This document shows positions 8,095 to 15,640 of a stretch of DNA of 64,000 bases, one piece after another. Every line of letters starts with the position of its first letter. The first letter of the stretch is position 1. The notes beneath the pieces are model-generated. The model did no database searches. It was not told the DNA's origin and was given only the letters and a program-made list of their open reading frames with translations. This DNA comes from Polaribacter reichenbachii (lineage in GTDB: Bacteria; Bacteroidota; Bacteroidia; Flavobacteriales; Flavobacteriaceae). The translations under genes were made by a program, and so were the position numbers. The DNA lies in NCBI RefSeq assembly GCF_001975665.1, contig NZ_CP019419.1, forward strand, positions 3,269,501 to 3,333,500, given 5' to 3'.

Positions 8095-8177
8095 AGTACA
8101 AAATTGCTCAAGTAAATGGAGAATTAACATTACAAATTGGTAACCAAGCGTTATTTGAAAATATTATAAATCAGTAA
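8095..8177 (+). pseudogene. Possible C-terminal gene remnant
   Basis: An uninterrupted 27-codon stretch between stops on the plus strand translates to convincing protein sequence (KIAQVNGELTLQIGNQALF then ENIINQ) and ends in TAA. A stop lies immediately upstream in frame and a family-2 repeat precedes it. This fits the surviving tail of a gene cut by repeats, though chance cannot be excluded. It overlaps the last 14 bases of the permease gene on the other strand. Confidence 0.3.
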
Positions 8178-9486
8178 ATTTAATATTAAACCCTTTATAA
8201 ACATACAGTCCATACCAAGAGATAAACAGAAAGCATAACAGAGGTAAAATAAAAGAAAAATTAATTTCTGAAACCCCTAAAATTTTAATATCATTTACTT
8301 TATTACCTCCAAAATCTATAATAATACCTTGTAGTTTTGGCATTAACGCACCACCAACAATTGCCATAATTAATCCAGCAGAACCTACTTTAGATTGTTC
8401 TTCTGTTAAATCTCCTAATGCAATACCGTATATTGTAGGAAACATTAAAGACATACAAAATGAGACTGCAACCAGGCTATACAAGCCTACTATGCCTTCT
8501 ATTACAATAGCGCCAAATGTAAATACAATACCCATTAAAGCAAAGTACATTAATAATTTTCCAGAACTTACAAATCTTAATAAATAAGTACCTACAGTAC
8601 GACCAATAGTGAACAAAACAAAAGCAACCATTTGATAATAACCTGCAGTAACTGCATCTATTCCAATAGCCTCAGAATATTGATAAATATATGTCCAACA
8701 CATGATAAGGCATCCCATATGAAATATTTGTGCCATAACACCTAAAGCGTATTTTTTATTTCTAAAAAGAGATTTAAAGGTATCTCCTATTCTTGGCATT
8801 TTACCTTCATCTTTAGATTGTGGCATTTTACTTATTAAAAACAAAATAAAAATCCCAATTAGTACCAATCCTAAAATTACATACGGGTTTCTTATTACTA
8901 ATAGATCTGAAGTTTTTATTAAAATTTTTGAAGCTTCATCAAGTGTACTAAAATCTTTAATATCATCTGACTGTAAATTTTTTAAAACAAATTGTTGGGC
9001 AACAAATAAACCCACAATTAACCCAATAGGATTAAATGCTTGAGCTAAATTTAAACGTTGTGTTGCTGTTTCTTTAGCTCCCATTGATAAAGCATACGGG
9101 TTTGCAGCTGTTTCTAAAAAAGCCAAACCAAAAGTTAAGATGTACAAACCTAAACAGAAAAACCAAAATTGTTCTGTAATTGCAGCAGGATAAAATAATA
9201 AGGCGCCTGTTGCATACAAACCTAAACCAATTAAAATACCCACTTTATAAGAATATTTTCTCATAAACATTGCAGCTGGTAAGGCCATACAAAAGTAACC
9301 GCCATAAAAAGCCATTTGTACCCATGCAGCTTGTGAATTTGATAATTCTAAAACTTTTTTAAATGCTTGTACCATAGGATCTGTAACTGCATTTGCAAAA
9401 CCCCAAAGGGCAAATAAAGAAGTTACTAATATAAATGGAATTAAAATTTCTTTAGAAACTACAGGTGGTTTAGACGAGTTTTTCAT
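8164..9486 (-). CDS. fucP: FHS-family MFS sugar permease (L-fucose permease type)
   Basis: Encodes 440 residues with about 12 hydrophobic segments and no signal peptide: an inner-membrane major facilitator. FALWGFANAVTDPMVQAFKK near the N-terminus, FLETAANPYALSMG after the fourth segment and LAQAFNPIGLIVG are hallmarks of the FHS branch that contains E. coli FucP and related glucose/galactose/N-acetylglucosamine proton symporters. The substrate cannot be fixed from sequence; in Bacteroidetes PULs such permeases usually bring in one of the released monosaccharides. It is monocistronic, downstream of the regulator gene. Its promoter carries the locus operator TCCATACTTTTGAAT (9559-9573), so it belongs to the same regulon as susC and inositol oxygenase. 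Confidence 0.88.
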   Translation of the reverse strand: MKNSSKPPVVSKEILIPFILVTSLFALWGFANAVTDPMVQAFKKVLELSNSQAAWVQMAFYGGYFCMALPAAMFMRKYSYKVGILIGLGLYATGALLFYPAAITEQFWFFCLGLYILTFGLAFLETAANPYALSMGAKETATQRLNLAQAFNPIGLIVGLFVAQQFVLKNLQSDDIKDFSTLDEASKILIKTSDLLVIRNPYVILGLVLIGIFILFLISKMPQSKDEGKMPRIGDTFKSLFRNKKYALGVMAQIFHMGCLIMCWTYIYQYSEAIGIDAVTAGYYQMVAFVLFTIGRTVGTYLLRFVSSGKLLMYFALMGIVFTFGAIVIEGIVGLYSLVAVSFCMSLMFPTIYGIALGDLTEEQSKVGSAGLIMAIVGGALMPKLQGIIIDFGGNKVNDIKILGVSEINFSFILPLLCFLFISWYGLYVYKGFNIKFTDL

Positions 9487-9518
9487 ATATTTTATTTAAT
9501 AAGTTTAGTATATTTTTT

Positions 9519-9573
9519 CAAATATGCTTATTAAATAGTTATGGAACCAAGACAAATTATTCAAAAGTATGGA
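9519..9573 (-). promoter_or_regulatory. PUL operator and -7 box for the FHS permease
   Basis: On the minus strand, TCCATACTTTTGAAT (9573 to 9559) is followed after exactly 32 nt by CATATTTG (9526-9519), a near match to the Bacteroidetes -7 box TAnnTTTG, 32 nt before the ATG. The same 15-bp motif and the same 32-nt spacing occur at the susC and inositol oxygenase promoters. A second TCCAT lies 28 bp downstream of the first (it is 21 bp downstream in the other two). Confidence 0.75.
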
Positions 9574-9587
9574 TAATTTTAAATTAA

Positions 9588-12500
9588 CTACTTTATTAAA
9601 GTACTTGGGGCGTGACCAAACTGTTTTTTAAAACATCTACTAAAATATAAAGGATCATTAAAACCAACCATATTGGCAACTTCAGAAACGTTGTAATTTT
9701 TTGTTTTAAGAAGTTTTGCAGATTTTTTTAAACGAATAGTTCTTATAAATTCATTAGGAGACATGTCTGTTAATTGTGTAATTTTTCTATAAAATTTAGA
9801 AGAACTCATACCTAACTCTTTACATAAATAGCTCGAAGTTAATTCTGGATTACTAATATTTGTTTCTATAATATCTTTAATTTTTGAAATTAAATCGATA
9901 TCTATTTGAGAATGCGCTAATGATATTACATCACTTTCTGGATCTCCAGAAAATTTTTGTTTTAAATCGAAATGAATTTTTATAATATTATCTATTCTTG
10001 TTTTAAGTAGCGCTGGGTCAAAAGGTTTTACCAAATAACCATCTACCCCAATTTCGTAACCTTTTATTCTATTTTCATTTTCGGCTAATGCTGTGAGTAA
10101 AATAACAGCTATATGACTTATATTTTCATCTGTTTTTAATTCTTCTACAAAGTGAAAACCATCCATGACCGGCATCATAACATCTGCAACGCATAGTGCT
10201 GGTTTTATTTTTCTGCAAACTTCTAAACCTTCCTTACCGTTTTCGGCTTCATAAACTTTGTAAAAATCAGATAAATATTCAACCACATATTTTCGTAACT
10301 CAGGATTATCTTCAATCACCAATATTTTATGCTTTATATCTACATTGGTTTTTGCCTTTTTTACCTTTATGTTTGTATAAGATTGTGCCACTTGGTTAAT
10401 AGAAACTAATTTTTCTTCGTTTGCTTTAGAAACTGTAAAATTAAATATATCATCATCAGAAAAAGCGCCTAAAAAAACAGGTAATTCTACCGTAAAAATA
10501 CTGCCTTCATTTGGTGTACTTTGTACTTTAATTTTTCCTTTATGAATATTAATTAAAGCCTTAACAAAAGACAAACCAATACCGGTTCCGGTGGTATTAT
10601 CTTTACTATTTTGCGCTTGGTAAAATCGTGTAAATATTTTTTCTTGACTTTCTAAAGGAATTCCAATACCATCATCACTTACCTCTATAATCAGTTTTTT
10701 ATTCTTTTTTCCTTTAAAACCTATAAACAAATCTACGTTTCCATAATTATTTGTAAACTTCATCGCATTAGATAATAAGTTATATAATATTTTATTATAC
10801 TTATCCATATCTATCCAACATTCTAAGTTTTTTTCTTCAATATTTATATTAAAGTTGATGTTTTTTGTTTGAGATAATTCTATAAAAGAATTAAAGATAT
10901 TTTTGGTACCCGTTAAAATATCTACTTTAGAAATTTTAAGCTTTAATTCTCCAGTTTCTGCTCTTCTAAAGTCTAAAATTTGATTTACGAGTCTTAGTAA
11001 CCGATTGGCATTTTGGTTTATTAAATCGCCTCTACTTCTTGTATAAGCATTTATACCTTCTTGATCTAGTAATTGTTTTACAGGACCTAATATTAATGTT
11101 AATGGTGTTCTTAACTCATGAGATATATTAGTAAAAAAACGCAATTTTTCGTTATTCAACTTCTCGTCACGTTCTCGTTTTACTTTTTCTAATAACAGTT
11201 CTTGTTTTAAGTTAAAACGTATTTTAATTTGCTTTCTTAAAAAATAAACCAAAAATATAAGTAATAATATAATGATGGAAATCCCTTTATAGGTTAACCA
11301 AAATGTTTGTAGTACTTTAATTTTATACGATGAAACCTCACTCCAATTACCATCACTATTACTAGATCTAACTTTAAAAACGTAATCGTTAGCATACAAG
11401 TTGGTGTATTGTACTGTTCTAGATTCATTGTTTGTATCTATCCATTGCTTGTCAAAACCTTCTAACATGTATTGAAACTTGTTCAGCCTTTCATTGGTAT
11501 AAGATGGTGTAGAAAACTGAATTGAAAAGTTTCTATTCATATAATCTAATGTAGCCTCTTTACCGAAGTTTAAATCTTTTGTAAACGGAACTTGGCCATT
11601 AATATTATCACCAGGAAATACTTCTTTATTCTGAACTTTAAATTCTGTAATTATAGGTTTTGGAGAGTACTTATTTTCTTTAATAGTATAAGGAGAAAAC
11701 CAAATAACCCCTTCTTTACCGGCTACATAAATATGTGTATTATTAAAATTATAAAAACCGCTAGAGCTAAAAACATCTAATCTATTACCGCTATTTACAT
11801 GATAAGCATTTACAGTTTTAGCCGAAACACTGTATTTTACAATGGTATTATTATTCATATTTAACCACAGATCGCCTGTATTATCTGCAGTAATATTTGT
11901 AATCCATTTACCTTCGTACTCTTTTAATTCGGATATTGTTTTAAAATTGTCTTTATCAGAACTATACAAGGCTAATCCTTTGCGAGTTGCTGCCCATAAA
12001 TTATTATTTTCATCAATAAACACATCGCTCACATTTTCATGAGGCAAAGTAAATTTGTTATTAGGTTCATGACTATATTGCTTTGTAATTTTTGTAATGA
12101 AATTATATTTTAACAACCCTGCCTCTGTGGCAAACCATAGGTTATTATTATTTTTAATTATTTTGTTGATGTTAAAATTTGGTAATAATAAACCATGTGT
12201 TTTTTTAGGCTGTAATGTTTTAGCATCTAAAACCTTGGCACCTCCATAAGCACCGGCTATAATTGTTGTTTCATCATATTTTACAAATGTAAATATGGGG
12301 TTATTTACAAATCCAATATTTACTACTTTAGAGCTATTTTTAATATAGTTATAGACCAATATTTTACCACTCCATAAACCACAATAAAATATTTTACCAT
12401 CGGTAGAATAAATACTAGCTATATTATATTTGGTGTTGTGTAGCGGAGAAAAATTTTTATCTTCAGAAATAAAAAGTCCGTTGTGCCATGTAGCGACTAT

Positions 12501-13637
12501 AACATTATCATCAAAAGTTTTAGAAAACCCTCTAACTCTTGGCGCTTGATTGTCTATATATAATGAAATATCTTTATTTAAGTTGAATTGATTTTCATAA
12601 GGATCATACTTATCTAAACCATCTTCGGTACCAATCCATAAAACACCAGAAGCATCAAAATATAGCGCAGATATAAGGTTATCTACTAAAGATGTATCAT
12701 CGGAAAGTATAGAATAATGCCATTGAAAATATCCTTTAGAGATGTCTTCTAATTGATTACAAACCAAAAGACCACCCAAGGTTCCTACCCAATACTTACC
12801 ATCTGGAGCACGAGCAACAGATAAAAAATACGGACCAAGATTTTCGCGTACGGTTTTACTTTCTATATATAAATTGCTAAAGGTATTTGTTTCACTATCT
12901 AATTTATACAAACCAACTCTTGTACCCACGAATATGCTTGAATTCGCATCTTCGTAAATAAAATTCACATAAGGGTTTTTATCATTTGAATTTGGTATGT
13001 TTAAAGAATATGTTACAAGTTCTGAAATACCACCTTTAGTATCTAAAGAAATTCGTGCTATAGATCCTGAACCAAAACTACCAATCCAAATATTTCCTTT
13101 TTTGTCTTCGAAAATCTCTTTAATATATTCAAACCCTGGTAAATCAATTTTTTCGAAACGGTTTTCTTCTGGATAAAACAAAAACACACCGGCTGTTTTT
13201 GTACCCACCCAAACTCGTTTAAACTTATCGACATGAACCGAACGAATTTCCTCGTCAGTTAAGCTATTCGGATTATCTTTTTCTGGTAAAAAGGTGCTAA
13301 ATGTTCTTGTATCTGTTTTAAAAAGAGTTAAGCCTTTTCTTGTGCCTATCCATAAATTATTAGAAGCCTCATCGAGTTCTAAATCTGTTATATCATCATT
13401 TAATAATTCATTGTTATCTAACGATGAACTTAAATATGATTTAAATTGATAGCCATCAAAACGATTTAATCCTGAAAATGTACCTAGCCACAAAAAACCA
13501 TGTTTATCTTGTACAATATGTCTAACAGAATTATGAGATAAACCATCTGTATCGTTATAATGTTCGAATTTTAAATTTTGAGCATTACCAACAAAAAAAG
13601 GAATAAAACAAATAATTAAGGCAATATACTTCTTCAT
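9588..13637 (-). CDS. Hybrid two-component system sensor/regulator (HTCS) of the PUL
   Basis: Encodes 1349 residues in one chain. In order: a signal peptide (ending VGNAQ), about 14 two-component propeller (Reg_prop) repeats such as LWLGTFSGLNRFD and LWIGTEDGLDKYD forming the periplasmic sensor, a Y_Y_Y domain (about 690-780), and one membrane helix (ISIIILLLIFLVYFL). The histidine kinase follows, with H840 in ISHELRTPL, N-box NAMKFTNN, and G-boxes DDGIGI and GTGIGLS. Next come a receiver with phospho-acceptor D1152 in VADVMMPVMDG and a C-terminal AraC HTH (GFNDPLYFSRCFKKQFG). Such proteins bind an oligosaccharide in the periplasm and activate the adjacent PUL. It sits at the end of the enzyme operon, 44 bp after the phosphoesterase. 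The shared motif TCCATnnTTTTGAAT is its likely target. Confidence 0.95.
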   Translation of the reverse strand: MKKYIALIICFIPFFVGNAQNLKFEHYNDTDGLSHNSVRHIVQDKHGFLWLGTFSGLNRFDGYQFKSYLSSSLDNNELLNDDITDLELDEASNNLWIGTRKGLTLFKTDTRTFSTFLPEKDNPNSLTDEEIRSVHVDKFKRVWVGTKTAGVFLFYPEENRFEKIDLPGFEYIKEIFEDKKGNIWIGSFGSGSIARISLDTKGGISELVTYSLNIPNSNDKNPYVNFIYEDANSSIFVGTRVGLYKLDSETNTFSNLYIESKTVRENLGPYFLSVARAPDGKYWVGTLGGLLVCNQLEDISKGYFQWHYSILSDDTSLVDNLISALYFDASGVLWIGTEDGLDKYDPYENQFNLNKDISLYIDNQAPRVRGFSKTFDDNVIVATWHNGLFISEDKNFSPLHNTKYNIASIYSTDGKIFYCGLWSGKILVYNYIKNSSKVVNIGFVNNPIFTFVKYDETTIIAGAYGGAKVLDAKTLQPKKTHGLLLPNFNINKIIKNNNNLWFATEAGLLKYNFITKITKQYSHEPNNKFTLPHENVSDVFIDENNNLWAATRKGLALYSSDKDNFKTISELKEYEGKWITNITADNTGDLWLNMNNNTIVKYSVSAKTVNAYHVNSGNRLDVFSSSGFYNFNNTHIYVAGKEGVIWFSPYTIKENKYSPKPIITEFKVQNKEVFPGDNINGQVPFTKDLNFGKEATLDYMNRNFSIQFSTPSYTNERLNKFQYMLEGFDKQWIDTNNESRTVQYTNLYANDYVFKVRSSNSDGNWSEVSSYKIKVLQTFWLTYKGISIIILLLIFLVYFLRKQIKIRFNLKQELLLEKVKRERDEKLNNEKLRFFTNISHELRTPLTLILGPVKQLLDQEGINAYTRSRGDLINQNANRLLRLVNQILDFRRAETGELKLKISKVDILTGTKNIFNSFIELSQTKNINFNINIEEKNLECWIDMDKYNKILYNLLSNAMKFTNNYGNVDLFIGFKGKKNKKLIIEVSDDGIGIPLESQEKIFTRFYQAQNSKDNTTGTGIGLSFVKALINIHKGKIKVQSTPNEGSIFTVELPVFLGAFSDDDIFNFTVSKANEEKLVSINQVAQSYTNIKVKKAKTNVDIKHKILVIEDNPELRKYVVEYLSDFYKVYEAENGKEGLEVCRKIKPALCVADVMMPVMDGFHFVEELKTDENISHIAVILLTALAENENRIKGYEIGVDGYLVKPFDPALLKTRIDNIIKIHFDLKQKFSGDPESDVISLAHSQIDIDLISKIKDIIETNISNPELTSSYLCKELGMSSSKFYRKITQLTDMSPNEFIRTIRLKKSAKLLKTKNYNVSEVANMVGFNDPLYFSRCFKKQFGHAPSTLIK

Positions 13638-13681
13638 AAATTAAAAATTCCTGAACTGGATATTATTGTTATTAAAGGTTA

Positions 13682-15535
13682 CTAATATAATGGATTAACA
13701 GTGGTTATAGTGTAAGATTCTAAATCTATTTTAAAATGATTAGCGGGTTTGCCATTCATAGTTTTTAAAAATATGGTAGCCCAAAGCTTTAATTCTTTAT
13801 GATTAGATTTCTTTAAGCTATTACAAAGCTCTTTATAAGCCTTTAAACGAGGTTTTTTAATATCTGTAAAAGCCAATTTATCGGCGCTTCTGAGCTTGTA
13901 AAAATCATTAATCATATCTAAACCTGTCCAATTTTCAAAAGAAACTAAACTTAAATTTTGTTTATTTAATTCGGCTTCATTTTTAAATGCTTTTAATAAT
14001 AAATCTTTACCTGTAGCATTTAACATAACCTTTTTAAAGGCTTCTGGCCAATCGCTTTTTAAAAAACGTAAGCGTACTAATTCTTCTAAATGCCAAGTTG
14101 TAAATTCTTTATAGGTTTTTGCTTTTAAAACGTCTTTATTCCAAATTACAGCATTATTTTTAGACGACAAATATTCGTGTTCTTGCTTATACAACGGAAA
14201 TAACGAATTAAAATTAGGAACAGCATCTATAACAATAGTTTCCACCTCAAAATTAGAATGCGACTTAAGTGTAAGTAATTTATATCCTGGAATGTATGCT
14301 GCTAATGATGGTATTTGAATGTTTATAAGTGACTTTCCGTTCTTAAAATTTCGAATCCCAGTATCATTAATGTGCATATGCCCCCCAAAATGAACCTTTA
14401 CGCCTGCCTCTGAAAGTGCTTGAGCAACGGTATGGTTTGGCACTCTGTGTAACTGCATTTTATTGGCTCCAAATAGCGCTTTCATTTCTGATGTAGCATC
14501 ATCATTAAAATCGACCATTGGGTAATGGCTAAATACAATTAGGGTTTTACCTAAATCATTTGCTCTTTTAGTTACAGATTTAATCCATTTTAGTAAATGT
14601 ACTTTATGGGTTAAAACATTATTGTAACCAATACTTGCGCCATTAAAATTCTCGGGATTATTATTGTTTTCATTAAGCATTTCCTTTGGAACATAAACAT
14701 TAGCATCTATAGCCAAAAACCATAAATTATCGGCAGGTTCAACTAAATACGAAACATCAGGAATAGTTTGTTGTGTTTCTGGTAATTTATATGTTCTATT
14801 AGTTATTTCAGCTTGTTTTTCTGCTTCCTTAAAATCATAATTTTTATAGGAATAGTTGGTAAATGGTGTTTCCCAATACACATCGTTTTTTTTAGGAAAG
14901 AAACCAAAATCTTTTAATTCGTTTAACACACCTTGGTAACCCAACTTCGCAATATCTTCTGTTATTACCGGTTCTAAATCATCTTCGGTTTTTTGTGTAA
15001 ATAGCTCTCGTTTGCTAAAAATTGCTTGAGATTTCCCTCCTATACCTAAAAAATCGATTTTTCCGGCATCTTGATAAAAGGGTTTTACAGGATCGTGATT
15101 TCCTGTGGTGGTTATAAACTGAATGTCATACTTTTCGCGGTAGCTATTCAGAATTCGTTTTAATCCTCTAATATTTATTAGTTGTCCATCGTCGCTAAAA
15201 TCGCCAGGTAATACCACATATTTAACACCGCGTTTTGCCACATCGTCTAAAGCTGCTAAAAAAGCAAAATAGTTTTCGTTAAAAAGCCTCGTAGATTTTA
15301 ACTGCGCTCCCATAGTTCTGGCTAAGGTGTATTTTCCTGTTAAAGGGTTTAAAACACCGTTATAATCATTATCTTGAAAACTGCCATAAATATCCCCCAA
15401 ATGCACATCGGATAAGAATGCGATTTTAATATTTGCTTCTTTGTTATCGTTCTTTTTATGGCAAGCTGTTAAAATAAACAAAAGGACTAATAAGCCAGGT
15501 AAAGCATTTGAAAAATTATTTTTAGTCATTTTCAT
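13682..15535 (-). CDS. Calcineurin-like metallophosphoesterase lipoprotein
   Basis: Encodes 617 residues. A lipoprotein signal (LVLLFILTAC, Cys about residue 25) is followed by all five metallophosphoesterase blocks: IAFLSDVHLGD, VVLPGDFSDDG, TTGNHDP, FSHYPM and FGGHMHIND. The fold hydrolyses phosphomonoesters or diesters with two metal ions. The protein is long for the family: large insertions lie between the GNHD and SHYP blocks, and about 200 C-terminal residues follow the GHMH block. It is probably anchored in the periplasm or at the outer membrane. It lies 105 bp downstream of the GH115 gene and upstream of the regulator, so it belongs to the PUL. A phosphoesterase is unusual in a plain polysaccharide locus and suggests a phosphate-bearing glycan such as an inositol-phosphate glycan (inference). 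Confidence 0.88.
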   Translation of the reverse strand: MKMTKNNFSNALPGLLVLLFILTACHKKNDNKEANIKIAFLSDVHLGDIYGSFQDNDYNGVLNPLTGKYTLARTMGAQLKSTRLFNENYFAFLAALDDVAKRGVKYVVLPGDFSDDGQLINIRGLKRILNSYREKYDIQFITTTGNHDPVKPFYQDAGKIDFLGIGGKSQAIFSKRELFTQKTEDDLEPVITEDIAKLGYQGVLNELKDFGFFPKKNDVYWETPFTNYSYKNYDFKEAEKQAEITNRTYKLPETQQTIPDVSYLVEPADNLWFLAIDANVYVPKEMLNENNNNPENFNGASIGYNNVLTHKVHLLKWIKSVTKRANDLGKTLIVFSHYPMVDFNDDATSEMKALFGANKMQLHRVPNHTVAQALSEAGVKVHFGGHMHINDTGIRNFKNGKSLINIQIPSLAAYIPGYKLLTLKSHSNFEVETIVIDAVPNFNSLFPLYKQEHEYLSSKNNAVIWNKDVLKAKTYKEFTTWHLEELVRLRFLKSDWPEAFKKVMLNATGKDLLLKAFKNEAELNKQNLSLVSFENWTGLDMINDFYKLRSADKLAFTDIKKPRLKAYKELCNSLKKSNHKELKLWATIFLKTMNGKPANHFKIDLESYTITTVNPLY

Positions 15536-15640
15536 AAATTATAATAAAAACAAATTACTTGAAATTTTACTGTTTTAAAAGCAAACTTAATATTTATTAA
15601 TCTTAATCAGTTTTAAATATGGTAGCTTATTTTAGGCGAT

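Larger units (their letters stand above)
7628..8163. other. Repeat-rich spacer between accessory strip and PUL
   Basis: It holds a family-1 element (7733-7876), repeated short AGTTTAAAGTTCTGAGTT units (about 7885-7945), and a degraded family-2 copy (7973-8066). On the plus strand it also holds a 27-codon protein-like fragment (8095-8177). Confidence 0.7.
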
